Positions 54,824-63,421 of a DNA stretch of 64,000 bases are shown piece after piece. The position numbers were made by a program, and so were the translations under genes. Location of the stretch: positions 806,001 through 870,000 of the forward strand of contig CAVYCE010000003.1 of assembly GCA_963766995.1 (NCBI GenBank), in the 5' to 3' direction. Below the pieces are notes generated by a model that worked only from the letters and a program-made list of their open reading frames with translations, was not told the DNA's origin and made no database searches. Every line of letters starts with the position of its first letter. Within the stretch, counting starts at the first letter, position 1. Origin of the DNA: Bog-473 sp963766995. GTDB taxonomy: Bacteria > Actinomycetota > Acidimicrobiia > Acidimicrobiales > RAAP-2.

Positions 54824-56242
54824 ATGCGCGCACCCGATTTCGGTACACCTGAATCGCTTCAACACACTGCGCTTGCAACTCTGACGTCTGCGCACGCACT
54901 ACGGGGTCAATCATGCGGTATCTACCTTGGAACGCGAGGCGCACGGTGGGTATGGGCCGGTGGGCAACGATCGACAATGGTGTTGGGACCGTCGCGCTCT
55001 GGAAAGACATCTTCCCTGGTCATACCCAATGTTTTGTTGGCCGAAGGTCCCGCGGTGACGACATCGACCAAGCCGGATGTGTTGCATTCCACGGCGCGTG
55101 CGCGCAACAACGGCGGATGGACGCTTCTGTACGATCCGAGCGGCGAAATTGAGTGCCCCAAGGGTGTTGAACGCGTCGGATGGTCGCCTATCACTGCAGC
55201 AGCGACCTGGGACGGTGCTGTGCAGACTTCGGATGCAATGATGCGGGCATCGCGACTCGGATCCGGCACATTTTCCGGGGGTGCAGGGGACAACCACTGG
55301 ACTGAGCGAGCGAGCGCATTAATGGCCCCATTGCTCCATGCTGCGGCCTTGGAATCGTTGCCTATGAAATTTGTCCTGAAATGGATAGATCGACACGATG
55401 GAGCCACTCCGCTCGATATTTTGACCAGAACCGTCGGAGACGAACACACGGCCAGCGACCTACTGGCCGGCATCGTTTGCACCGATAGTCGGGAACAATC
55501 GGGCATTTGGTCCACCGCCTCCGGCGTGCTTGCGGCCTATCGGTCCGCCGACGTTCTGGCTTCTACGGAGCTCCCTCCACTCAATGCCGGTCAATTCTGC
55601 CGTGGTCGCCACACGCTCTATATCTGTTCGCCGGGAAGGCGGCAGCACCTTTTCGCGCCGCTCGTCGTAGGCGCCATCGCTGATATTCGAGATGCCACCT
55701 ACGAGCGCGAACGTAGCGGAGAAACCGGCAAGCCCACGCTGCTAGCACTCGATGAAGTGGCCAACATTGCGCCACTTCCGGATTTGCCCGGAATGGTAAG
55801 TGAAGGAGGCGGGCAGGGCTTGCTCGTCTTGGCCTGCCTACAAGACTTGTCGCAGGCGCGTGCTCGCTGGGGAGCCAGCGCTAGTGGCTTCCTCTCACTC
55901 TTCGGCACCACCGTCGTCCTGCCCGGCATCGCTGACGCCGCCACACTGCGAGACCTCAGCGCGCTGGGAGGCGAGCGCGAAATCATCACCACCACCCTGA
56001 GTCACTCGGTGGGCCATCGGGGTCGGCTTCGACCGTCGAGCTCGCAAGGCACCGTGCGAGTGCCCCGCTTCCCTGTCGACGCCATTGCCCAAGGAGTACG
56101 CGGACAAGGCATGGTGGTGGGACCCGACAAACGGTTCGGTCAAGTCACGTTGACGCCAGCACACGCCAGAAGCCCGTGGCGTGAGCTGATCGGTCGGGAG
56201 GTGCCGTTCAGCCACCGGACGCCCGGCGACCGAGCTCGTTGA
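54824..56242 (+). CDS. Conjugation-type coupling ATPase (VirD4/TraG/TraD-like), soluble form
   Basis: The 472-residue protein has Walker A GPSRSGKTSS at about 55-64 with LVIPNVLLAEGPAVTTSTKP after it. Walker B is TLLALDEVANIAPLPDLPGM near 304-323, and the sensor-type VLACLQDLSQARARWG is followed by TTVVLPGIADAATLRDLSAL. This is the type IV coupling-protein fold with its TraM-recognition region. No membrane helices are present at the N-terminus, unlike typical VirD4. It would pump DNA or protein substrates for transfer. It converges on a MobF relaxase gene with two bases between stops. No other type IV secretion genes are in the window. Base composition at its 5' end differs from the neighbours, suggesting transfer. 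Confidence 0.8.
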   Translation: MRAPDFGTPESLQHTALATLTSAHALRGQSCGIYLGTRGARWVWAGGQRSTMVLGPSRSGKTSSLVIPNVLLAEGPAVTTSTKPDVLHSTARARNNGGWTLLYDPSGEIECPKGVERVGWSPITAAATWDGAVQTSDAMMRASRLGSGTFSGGAGDNHWTERASALMAPLLHAAALESLPMKFVLKWIDRHDGATPLDILTRTVGDEHTASDLLAGIVCTDSREQSGIWSTASGVLAAYRSADVLASTELPPLNAGQFCRGRHTLYICSPGRRQHLFAPLVVGAIADIRDATYERERSGETGKPTLLALDEVANIAPLPDLPGMVSEGGGQGLLVLACLQDLSQARARWGASASGFLSLFGTTVVLPGIADAATLRDLSALGGEREIITTTLSHSVGHRGRLRPSSSQGTVRVPRFPVDAIAQGVRGQGMVVGPDKRFGQVTLTPAHARSPWRELIGREVPFSHRTPGDRAR

Positions 56243-56244
56243 GC

Positions 56245-57630
56245 TCACCGCCCCCGATCCAATTGGCGTTCGACTGGCAGGCGCCAACGCATCCGTTGTC
56301 GCACCACCTCCAACTGGCGGCTGGTGTGCAGATGATCGATCAACCGCTCCGTCGAAAAGGATGCTGGAAGAGGAAGTTGAGCGGGCACCCCGAGGGCATC
56401 AGATGAGCGAACCTGCCAGCGTGCCCGGTACTGGTCGATCACCCTTGACGTCTCGGTCCATAGTGCGTGCTTCGTCGGATCGACCGGTCTTGGTCCGAGC
56501 TCGCGCAGTAGATAACCGCCGGGGACGATCGACCGCAAGGCATGCCTACCTTCGCTGACGCCGACTTCCCCACTGGCCGGCACCCACAGATCGGTGAGTC
56601 GCGTCACCTCATCGGCACGGGCACCCTCGGCTGAGGCCGAGGCGAACGCCATCACAACGTCACGCCGTCGGGCCGCCCCATCGGCTGATTGTCGCAGCCA
56701 ACCATGGAAGAGATGTTCGTCCACCACACGCGTGTCCGACGCACTACGGATGGGACCTTGCACGTCCAGCGCTTCCAATCCCATCCCATGGCCGTGCGCC
56801 CGGCGCAGCCAGTCAGCCTCGAGGTCGGCGTGGGAATGCCCCATCTCCTTGCTCGGCCGAGTCACGGTCCATGCCACTCGCCCTCCCTTCTTCGAATGCG
56901 TTCCCCACTCGGCCATGTGCCGGCGTATGTCGGCTGAGCGCGAAGAGAACTCCCCCATCAATGCGGCAGGCATACCCGCTATTTCAAATCGACATGAGGG
57001 TGATTGCTGCCAGGAGACCCCAAGCCGCTCGGACAATCCCCTCCGCAGCTGGGACTCGTATACGGCAGCCGCAGCAGGCACGTGGGCCCACAGGCCGCGA
57101 TGGTCGCCGGCACTCCAGCGACCATCGATGCCATGGACCATGTTCGCCATGACTACGTGCGAATGAAGATGCGGGTCAAGGGAGCGGCTCACCCCATGGG
57201 TGAAGGCGGCCGCCACCATCCCGGAGGTCGGAATGACCGTGCGCTCGGCGCCCGAACTGCGTCGGGCCGCCAGACCGTGTGCTTCCAGATAGGTCAGGGC
57301 GTCACTCACGCTCTTCACATGTGCCGCCACCGTCTCGGCCCCCCACTCCCGTCCACCGAGGCCGAAGATGAGGCTTACTGATTTCGGAGCGGTAAAGGTG
57401 AGGTCAAGTCCACTCATTGTGGCCCGATCGGAACGAAGTCGCTGCCCACCATGAGGCACCCGCCCATCGAGTACGGCGCGCAATGCATCGGCATTGATGC
57501 TGCCTTGCAGCCCGAGTCCCTCGGCCGCCCGGCCCACCCAGTGGGGTGGCACCGACACTGGCAACTCCTGCGCCAGGTCGCTCAGGTAGTAGTCGACCCC
57601 ACGTGACGGCAGCGACCGGATGAACAACAC
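56245..57630 (-). CDS. MobF/TrwC-family conjugative relaxase, relaxase domain only
   Basis: The 461-residue protein has the TrwC relaxase signature: tandem Tyr14-Tyr15 in GVDYYLSDL, SGLDLTFTAPKSVSLIFGLG at 73-92, and the three-His metal motif at 154-158 (DPHLHSHVVMANM). The fold continues to about residue 300. The C-terminal helicase half of TrwC/TraI (usually to about 1000 residues or more) is missing. The remaining C-terminal 150 residues are Arg-rich and unassigned. It should nick a transfer origin and stay bound to the 5' end. It lies 22 bases downstream of pafBC on the same strand. Confidence 0.85.
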   Translation of the reverse strand: MLFIRSLPSRGVDYYLSDLAQELPVSVPPHWVGRAAEGLGLQGSINADALRAVLDGRVPHGGQRLRSDRATMSGLDLTFTAPKSVSLIFGLGGREWGAETVAAHVKSVSDALTYLEAHGLAARRSSGAERTVIPTSGMVAAAFTHGVSRSLDPHLHSHVVMANMVHGIDGRWSAGDHRGLWAHVPAAAAVYESQLRRGLSERLGVSWQQSPSCRFEIAGMPAALMGEFSSRSADIRRHMAEWGTHSKKGGRVAWTVTRPSKEMGHSHADLEADWLRRAHGHGMGLEALDVQGPIRSASDTRVVDEHLFHGWLRQSADGAARRRDVVMAFASASAEGARADEVTRLTDLWVPASGEVGVSEGRHALRSIVPGGYLLRELGPRPVDPTKHALWTETSRVIDQYRARWQVRSSDALGVPAQLPLPASFSTERLIDHLHTSRQLEVVRQRMRWRLPVERQLDRGR

Positions 57631-57652
57631 GCGGAAGAACGGTCCAGCGGGT

Positions 57653-59584
57653 TCAGCTGGTGGCGTACACCTCCAACACCCGCTGGGCCGCTCGGGCGGC
57701 CAGGTCGCTCAGGTCGTCCGGTCGCACCACCTGAGCGTTCGGCCCGAGTTGGAGCAGCAGGCGCTCGAACCAGGCCATGCCGGCCACATCGAGCACGACA
57801 TCGGCCACGGCGCCGTCCGCGGTAAGGGACACAGTGCGCACGGGAATGGACTCGGCCACCCACTGGGCCGCACGGTCAACTCGCAGCTGTACTTCGACGG
57901 CACCGGGTCCGGGCACGAAGGTGTATTCACCGGCGGCACGGGTGTGCACTCGTGAGCCTGGGGATCCGTCATGAGCCCGCACCGCGCCGATGCGGTCGAT
58001 GCGAAAGCGGCGTTCGTCGCCGGCCCTGTGGCAGAAGGCATCGAGATACCAATGTCCGTCCATGGTGGTGACGGCAATGGGATCGACGACCCTGGTGGTG
58101 AGCTCGTCTCTCGAGGCCGAGTGGTAATCAATCTCGATGGCCTGTCCGTCCGACACGGCCTGGCGTACGGCGGTCAAGTAGCCCGGTGCATCCACGTCGA
58201 CACCCAAGAGCTCGCGCGACCCAAGTGCCACTTCCAACTTGGTCAACGCCCGGCGGAGTGCGTCGTCATCGGGTCCGGGCACGGTGAGGATGAGTCGGGC
58301 CGATGCGGCCACCGCGAAGCCCTCCGCCGCCGTAAGGCGGCGAGGGCGGGCGAACTCCGGCGGCAGGAAAGCGCGGACCGACGTCTCCGAGACCTCAATC
58401 TCCATCAGGGTGTCGGGCGTGTACGGCGGCACACCGCAACAGGCTGCCAACTCGAGCTCGTGCACCAATTCCTCTTCGTCAATGTCGAATCGCTCGGCCA
58501 CCTCGGCGATGGACGCTTCTCCCGTCTGGGCCAACCAGCCGACAATGGCCAGCAGGCGTCGTAACCGATGACTGGTCTGTTGTCCGGGAACAACCTTGTC
58601 TGCATTCGGCGCGGTCCCGTCGGACTGCTCTGTGAAGGCCGCGCCGTTGGTCTCGATCACCACCCCTTGGGTGATGTCGGTCAGCCACGTCACCATGTCA
58701 GCGCGGAACTCGGGAGGTTCGAGGATTTCGGCGTGTCCGAGCAGACCGAGCACCCACGACCGGATGGCCGAAAAATTCGGTACGGCCATGCGCAGCACGA
58801 CCGAGCCGTCCTCGTGGCGTGACTCCACTTTGTCCGCTCCGACTTCTTCGGCCACGCGCGGCCCTTCCATCGCATCAACGCGAATACGAGTGACGGTGTC
58901 GTCGTCGCCTTCGCTGCGCCAGGGGTCTCGCGGGAGGGCGCCGCGAATGTCGATGCCCTCGGGAATGGCCTCGGGATCTGGCTCATGGAGGCGCACGCCA
59001 CCCACAATGCGGTCCACTCTGAACGTACGGATATCGAGACGATCCAAGTCCCATGACACCAGATACCAATGGCCGAAGCGAAACCACAGACCGGCGGGGA
59101 CCACCTGGCGCTCCGCGTCACGGTGCACGAACGTGGTTCGGGTCTTCGTGCGTACGGCCTCGAACAGGTCGATGAGTGCTTGTGGCGGGTCCAACGTAGC
59201 GATGGGTCGCACCTCACCCAGACCAGTGGCACCCAACTTCAACAATGCATCTCGACCACTAGGATCGCCAAGGTGGACGCCGGCGACGGCCAGGTGCAGC
59301 GCAACCTGTTCATCTGGCTCCAACGCCAGATCCGGCAAATAGAAGCCGTCCTTGTCGATCTGGTACCCGTACTGTTCCTGACCAAGCAGTCGCTGGGTGC
59401 GCACGGGAATGCCTTCGTCGCGCAGCAATCGCTTGTCCCGCTCAAAGGCCTGGCGCCGAGCCGAGTGTTCGTCTGGATAGCCCGGCACTTGATGGGCGAT
59501 CGAGTCCAACGTGAGTGGGCGCTCGGTGTACAGAAGGACCAGCACCAGGTCCGTCACCCGCTCCAGTCGATCAAGTCCCGCCAT
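57653..59584 (-). CDS. pafBC: Fused PafB-PafC WYL-domain regulator
   Basis: The 643-residue protein holds two helix-turn-helix plus WYL modules in tandem. The first (RLERVTDLVLVLLYTERPL, then VVPAGLWFRFGHWYLVSWDL with FRVDRI) is PafB-like. The second (SHRLRRLLAIVGWLAQTG, then MDGHWYLDAFCHRAGDERRF with RIDRIG) is PafC-like. In mycobacteria PafBC activates the LexA-independent DNA-damage regulon, and natural single-chain fusions are known in other actinobacteria. The ATG lies seven bases after TAGGCT. It diverges from ctaG and precedes the relaxase gene. No proteasome genes are adjacent. Confidence 0.9.
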   Translation of the reverse strand: MAGLDRLERVTDLVLVLLYTERPLTLDSIAHQVPGYPDEHSARRQAFERDKRLLRDEGIPVRTQRLLGQEQYGYQIDKDGFYLPDLALEPDEQVALHLAVAGVHLGDPSGRDALLKLGATGLGEVRPIATLDPPQALIDLFEAVRTKTRTTFVHRDAERQVVPAGLWFRFGHWYLVSWDLDRLDIRTFRVDRIVGGVRLHEPDPEAIPEGIDIRGALPRDPWRSEGDDDTVTRIRVDAMEGPRVAEEVGADKVESRHEDGSVVLRMAVPNFSAIRSWVLGLLGHAEILEPPEFRADMVTWLTDITQGVVIETNGAAFTEQSDGTAPNADKVVPGQQTSHRLRRLLAIVGWLAQTGEASIAEVAERFDIDEEELVHELELAACCGVPPYTPDTLMEIEVSETSVRAFLPPEFARPRRLTAAEGFAVAASARLILTVPGPDDDALRRALTKLEVALGSRELLGVDVDAPGYLTAVRQAVSDGQAIEIDYHSASRDELTTRVVDPIAVTTMDGHWYLDAFCHRAGDERRFRIDRIGAVRAHDGSPGSRVHTRAAGEYTFVPGPGAVEVQLRVDRAAQWVAESIPVRTVSLTADGAVADVVLDVAGMAWFERLLLQLGPNAQVVRPDDLSDLAARAAQRVLEVYATS

Positions 59585-59591
59585 CGCGGAG

Positions 59592-59597
59592 AGCCTA
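59592..59597 (-). promoter_or_regulatory. -10 box TAGGCT of pafBC
   Basis: TAGGCT on the minus strand, seven bases, ATG; predicts a leaderless or one-base-leader mRNA. Confidence 0.45.
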
Positions 59598-59613
59598 CGG
59601 CGGCATTTGCCAC

Positions 59614-60498
59614 GTGATCGGCGTGTCCCATCCCTTCGACTGGCACTTCCACCTCTTTTGGACCTTGGCTGTGCCGGCCCTCTTCGCTCTGTACCTAGGG
59701 ATCACCCGCACCCCTCCGGCGCGGGCCACCCGCCGGCAGGTGCTGCTCTTTGCGTGCGCACTGCTCGTGTGGTGGATCGCCGTGCTGTGGCCACTGGGCG
59801 ACTTGGCCGCTCATTGGTCGCTGGTGGCTCTCGTGCTCCAGCGACTGCTCCTCATGCTGGCCGTTCCTCCCATGTTGGTGGCCGGCACACCGCGCCCCAT
59901 CATTGAGCGCCTGACCCGCCCTGCCCCCATTGACGCCATCCTGCGCGTGGCGGTGAAGCCCATACCGGCCATCGCCATCGTGACTGTGATCGCCGTCGGG
60001 ACGTTGACCACCGGTGTGGTGAGCCAGGCCGCCCATTCCGACCTGGCTCGGATCATCATTGAGCTATTGGTGCTGTCGTCGGGCTTTGTGCTCTGGGCCC
60101 CGGCACTCGTGGGTCACCTCCCCGGGACCGCCCGACTGTCCGCGTTGGGTCGATGTGCGTATCTCATGGTCCAGTCCATCGTGCCCAGCTTCTTGTCCAT
60201 CGTCTGGATCTTCGCCAAACGACCGCTCTATGCCTCCTACAACCACCACGCGTCCGTGGTCGGCATGTCACCCGTGCTCGATCAGCAACTGGCTGGTTTC
60301 GCGGCCAAGTTCTGCACCATCGCCGTCTTGTGGACCGTGGCCTTCATCATCGTCAATCGGGGCGGCGTACTCGCTGGCGCCGAGGAGGAGGCCGAGCCAC
60401 TGTTGTGGACCGACGTCGAGCGCGAGATAGAGCGGGCCGAGCGTCGGGAGCGTCGGGAGCGTCGGCCCGAGACGCCACCCGATTCTCCGGATGACTGA
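59614..60498 (+). CDS. ctaG: Cytochrome c oxidase assembly protein (CtaG/CAAX-like Caa3_CtaG family)
   Basis: The 294-residue membrane protein begins SHPFDWHFHLFWTLAVPALF and has about seven helices. Conserved His/Trp positions (LAAHWSLVALVLQRLLLMLA, VPPMLVAGTPRP, SQAAHSDLARIIIELLVLSS) fit the Caa3-type CtaG family, which helps insert copper into cytochrome oxidase. The C-terminus is highly charged (IERAERRERRERRPE). GTG at 59614 or 59623 could be the start; I list the first. It diverges from pafBC, and its end lies 28 bases before the next gene's preferred start. Confidence 0.82.
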   Translation: MIGVSHPFDWHFHLFWTLAVPALFALYLGITRTPPARATRRQVLLFACALLVWWIAVLWPLGDLAAHWSLVALVLQRLLLMLAVPPMLVAGTPRPIIERLTRPAPIDAILRVAVKPIPAIAIVTVIAVGTLTTGVVSQAAHSDLARIIIELLVLSSGFVLWAPALVGHLPGTARLSALGRCAYLMVQSIVPSFLSIVWIFAKRPLYASYNHHASVVGMSPVLDQQLAGFAAKFCTIAVLWTVAFIIVNRGGVLAGAEEEAEPLLWTDVEREIERAERRERRERRPETPPDSPDD

Positions 60499-60526
60499 GG
60501 TGGGGGCGGTAGCGTTGCCGCTTCGT

Positions 60527-60985
60527 ATGTCGTCGACCTCGAATGCCACCGGACCTTGGAGCATTCCCGACGTCTACCTGCTCACCGACGGCAGCGACGG
60601 CCGGGTGGCAGTGCCGTCGCTGCGCCTGGCCTTTAGCGATGGCGGCGTGGCTCTGACCAAGAGCACTGACGAACTGGTGTGGTCGTGCCCCTGGGACGAA
60701 CTACGAGAGCTCTCGACCGCGGAACGATCGGTGATGCCCGACGGCACCGAGGGACTCGTGGTACTCCTGGCCGAACGCACGGGAGGTCGGCATCGTTTCG
60801 TCTTGCCCACCGCAGAACCGGCCGAGCTTGAGGCACAGCTTCGGCAGTTGGCCGTCCAGCAGCGACTCCAAACGAATCGGACCCCGCACGCCGTATCGAG
60901 ACTGTTGACGGCACTGGTGGTGCTTGGCACTGGAGCAACGCTGGCGGCACTGCTCTTGGCGGCCGCCCACGTGATTCACTTCTGA
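60527..60985 (+). CDS. Hypothetical membrane-anchored protein
   Basis: The 152-residue protein has a soluble PH-like N-terminal domain (VPSLRLAFSDGGVALTKSTD, WSCPWDELRELSTAER, LLAERTGGRHRFVLPTAEPA) and one C-terminal helix (LLTALVVLGTGATLAALLLA). The N-terminal layout resembles bacterial PH-type domains often tethered to membranes, but I cannot assign a family. The ATG at 60527 follows a TAGCGT box by eleven bases. An alternative ATG at 60491 would overlap ctaG by 8 bases. It is co-directional with ctaG. Confidence 0.68.
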   Translation: MSSTSNATGPWSIPDVYLLTDGSDGRVAVPSLRLAFSDGGVALTKSTDELVWSCPWDELRELSTAERSVMPDGTEGLVVLLAERTGGRHRFVLPTAEPAELEAQLRQLAVQQRLQTNRTPHAVSRLLTALVVLGTGATLAALLLAAAHVIHF

Positions 60986-61003
60986 CGCACCAGAGAAGCC
61001 GGC

Positions 61004-61342
61004 TCAGGCCAGCGCAGCACCCCGCAGCTCATCGATCGACAGCTCAGCCGTCTGATTCCCACCGCACTGCGGACAATGCTCGACGTGGCGCCACGATCGG
61101 AGTAGCCGCGTCCCCTCAGGGTTGAGCAGCACGACGAACGACTCAGAGATGGGGTCTATCTCCAAGCCGAAGTAAGCACGCCAGGCCGTGGTGGCGGCGT
61201 GGGCGTCGAGCGCCAACCCTTTGAGGATGCGGCGGAACCGAAGGCGCTCAGTGTCGAAGATCCATGTGCTGTGACAGGACTCCAGCACAAAGAGCGAATC
61301 TGAGCCGGGGGTAGAAGTGGGGGGAACCACGTCGCTGATCAT
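61004..61342 (-). CDS. Hypothetical protein with a C-terminal CxxC motif
   Basis: The 112-residue protein is not assigned. It has a beta-rich middle (SLFVLESCHSTWIFDTERLR, EIDPISESFVVLLNPEGTRL) and a HVEHCPQCGGN motif near the end, a possible half zinc site. A small soluble regulator or adaptor is possible. The gene converges on the membrane protein upstream and is followed, on the minus strand from its start, by an 85-base AT-rich gap toward the carboxyltransferase gene end. Confidence 0.65.
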   Translation of the reverse strand: MISDVVPPTSTPGSDSLFVLESCHSTWIFDTERLRFRRILKGLALDAHAATTAWRAYFGLEIDPISESFVVLLNPEGTRLLRSWRHVEHCPQCGGNQTAELSIDELRGAALA

Positions 61343-61427
61343 GCCTGATCTATTTCCAGAAACCCTGTCGAATCCACCTCAGGTTGATTGCAAAATGATG
61401 ACAATTACAAAGGTGCAGCTCACACAG

Positions 61428-62777
61428 CTATTGGGGTCCGGCATCGTGCTTCCGACCCACCACGTGCTCCCGTTTGGTGCTGAGCTGGCGCAGCGTCGCC
61501 CCGAGCACTATGCGGGTGTCGGCCGGATCAATTACCTGGTCCACCAGTCCACGTTCTGATGCGGGCCAAGGATTCAAGAAGGCCTCTTCGTACTCCGATT
61601 CCCGCTGCGCCCGCTCCTCGAGCTCTATACCTCGGTACAAAATTTGTACCGCCCCCGAGGCCCCCATGACAGCGATCTCAGCCCCGGGCCAGGCCAGGCA
61701 GACGTCGTTCCCGATGCCCCGTGAATCCATGACGATGTAGGCGCCGCCGAAGGCCTTGCGCAAAATGAGGCAGATGCGGGGCACGGTGGCCTGGGCATAG
61801 GCGAAGGCCAACTCGGCACCATGGCGGATCATGCCGCGCCACTCCAGATCCTTCCCTGGCAGGAAACCTGGTGTATCCACCAGGCTGACGATGGGGATGT
61901 TGAAGGAGTCGCACAGGCGGACGAAGCGGGCCCCTTTCTGTGAGGCCGCTATATCCAGCGTCCCAGCCAGAATTCGAGGTTGGTTGGCCACAATCCCGAT
62001 CGTCATGCCCCCAATGCGGCAGAAGGTGGTGACGATCTGACCGGCCCACCGGGGCCACAGCTCGCGGAACTCACCGTCGTCTACGACCGCTCGGATCACG
62101 TCCCGTACGTCGTAGGTGGCGGCCTTGCGCTCGGGGATCACCTCTCGCAGTTCGGGAGTGGAGCGCAGCACCGGATCGCCCACTGAGGCCACCAGGGGCA
62201 GTTCGTCGGTGTGTTGGGGCAGGTATTCGAGCAGCTCGGCCACGGCGCCTTCAACATCTTCGGACTCGACGGCGCACAAGCCGCTGGACTTGGCGTGCAT
62301 GGCCACGCCGCCCAGTTCCCGCAGTCCGATTTGAATGCCAGTGAAATCAGCCACCATCTGCGGGCCCGAAACGAAGGCCACGGCTTCTGAATTCATGACC
62401 ACCAGATCCGACATACCGAGGAGAAGGGCGGGGCCTGACACCACCGGACCAATGACGGCAGAGATCACTGGCACCACGCCGCTGCAGCGAGCGATGGCCG
62501 CGGCGGCAATACCCCAGCCGTGCAGGGCGGCCACTCCGTCTAGGACGTCGGCACCGCTCGAGGCCACAATGAGTACAAGGGGGATGCGCAGCTGACGAGC
62601 CAAGTCGGCCGCGGCCGCCATTCGAAGGCCATCAGCGTGGGACAGAGCACCTCGTCGGGCCGAAGAGGAGGCTCGGGCGATGATGACATTTCGTCCACCC
62701 ATGCGCCCAATACCGGCCGTGACCGATCCGGACGTGCCTTTGCCGATTCCGATGTGATCGGCGACGCGCGAGCTCAC
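61428..62777 (-). CDS. Acyl-CoA carboxylase carboxyltransferase (beta) subunit-like protein
   Basis: The 449-residue protein has both crotonase-type halves of the carboxyltransferase family: SHADGLRMAAAADLARQLRI, ISAVIGPVVSGPALLLGMSD, then GIVANQPRILAGTLDIAAS, SLVDTPGFLPGKDLEWRGM, LRKAFGGAYIVMDSRG and ASGAVQILYRGIE. It would move a carboxyl group from biotin to an acyl-CoA. It lacks about 70 N-terminal residues of PccB. The frame stays open upstream (ILRRAWDLDSAAV) without ATG, GTG or TTG, so the true start may be a rare codon; the GTG has a TAGATT box eight bases upstream. No biotin carboxylase gene is in view. Confidence 0.82.
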   Translation of the reverse strand: MSSRVADHIGIGKGTSGSVTAGIGRMGGRNVIIARASSSARRGALSHADGLRMAAAADLARQLRIPLVLIVASSGADVLDGVAALHGWGIAAAAIARCSGVVPVISAVIGPVVSGPALLLGMSDLVVMNSEAVAFVSGPQMVADFTGIQIGLRELGGVAMHAKSSGLCAVESEDVEGAVAELLEYLPQHTDELPLVASVGDPVLRSTPELREVIPERKAATYDVRDVIRAVVDDGEFRELWPRWAGQIVTTFCRIGGMTIGIVANQPRILAGTLDIAASQKGARFVRLCDSFNIPIVSLVDTPGFLPGKDLEWRGMIRHGAELAFAYAQATVPRICLILRKAFGGAYIVMDSRGIGNDVCLAWPGAEIAVMGASGAVQILYRGIELEERAQRESEYEEAFLNPWPASERGLVDQVIDPADTRIVLGATLRQLSTKREHVVGRKHDAGPQ

Positions 62778-62785
62778 TGCTGCAG

Positions 62786-62791
62786 AATCTA
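62786..62791 (-). promoter_or_regulatory. -10 box TAGATT of the carboxyltransferase gene
   Basis: TAGATT on the minus strand lies eight bases before the GTG used as start. Confidence 0.4.
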
Positions 62792-62823
62792 GGTCCCACG
62801 CCCGGCGCAGGATGGCGTGATCG

Positions 62824-63312
62824 CTACAGGCGGGATTCGGGGCGGCGCCACGGGCCGGAACGGCCGCCTGACTTCTCCCACAGCGCCACGTTCTCCACCG
62901 TCATGCTGCGATCTGAGGACTTGCACATGTCATAGATGGTGAGGGCGGCCACGGTGCAGGCCGTCATGGCTTCCATTTCAACCCCCGTGCGATCGACGGT
63001 CTCCACCTGGGCCTCCACCTCGACATAGTCGTCGCCGATGGAGAAATTGACGGCAATGGAGCCCACCAGCACCGGATGGCACATAGGGATGAGCTCGGCA
63101 GTGCGCTTGGCCGCCTGTATGCCCGCAATGCGGGCTGCGGCCAGCACGTCACCCTTGGTAATGGCGTTGTTGGCCACCAGCGTGGTGGTCTCCGGCAGCA
63201 TCGACACCTTGCATCGGGCCAGCGCTCGCCGGTGAGTGGGCTCCCTCGGGGTGACGTCGACCATGCGGGCACCGCCTAGCGGGTCGAGATGGGCCAGGCT
63301 GCGCTCGGACAC
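62824..63312 (-). CDS. moaC: Cyclic pyranopterin monophosphate synthase MoaC
   Basis: The 162-residue protein matches MoaC: LAHLDPLGGARMVDVTPREP, THRRALARCKVSM, KGDVLAAARIAGIQAAKRTA, LIPMCHPVLVGSIAV, and VETVDRTGVEMEAMTACTVA with LTIYDMCKSSDRSM. It makes cyclic pyranopterin monophosphate in molybdenum cofactor synthesis. I chose the GTG at 63312, eight bases after a TACACT box; a longer frame from 63387 would lack family features. It precedes the carboxyltransferase gene by 46 bases and diverges from fmdB. Confidence 0.93.
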   Translation of the reverse strand: MSERSLAHLDPLGGARMVDVTPREPTHRRALARCKVSMLPETTTLVANNAITKGDVLAAARIAGIQAAKRTAELIPMCHPVLVGSIAVNFSIGDDYVEVEAQVETVDRTGVEMEAMTACTVAALTIYDMCKSSDRSMTVENVALWEKSGGRSGPWRRPESRL

Positions 63313-63320
63313 GAAGGGAC

Positions 63321-63326
63321 AGTGTA
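63321..63326 (-). promoter_or_regulatory. -10 box TACACT of moaC
   Basis: TACACT on the minus strand, eight bases before the chosen GTG, supports the short MoaC form. Confidence 0.45.
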
Positions 63327-63380
63327 CGAGGTTGCCACGCCAGGCAGGAACGGCTGACCCATCGCGGCCTTCGGGTAGAG

Positions 63381-63407
63381 TTGGCACTCGACCATAGAGA
63401 GTGCCAA
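63381..63407. promoter_or_regulatory. CIRCE-like inverted repeat (putative HrcA operator)
   Basis: TTGGCACTC-N9-GAGTGCCAA is a perfect 9-base inverted repeat with a 9-base spacer. It matches the CIRCE consensus TTAGCACTC-N9-GAGTGCTAA except for one symmetric substitution in each arm. A TAGAGT -10 box ends at its first base and the fmdB ribosome site begins three bases after it, so a bound repressor would block transcription. Confidence 0.75.
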
Positions 63408-63421
63408 TCGGAGGAGGGACA

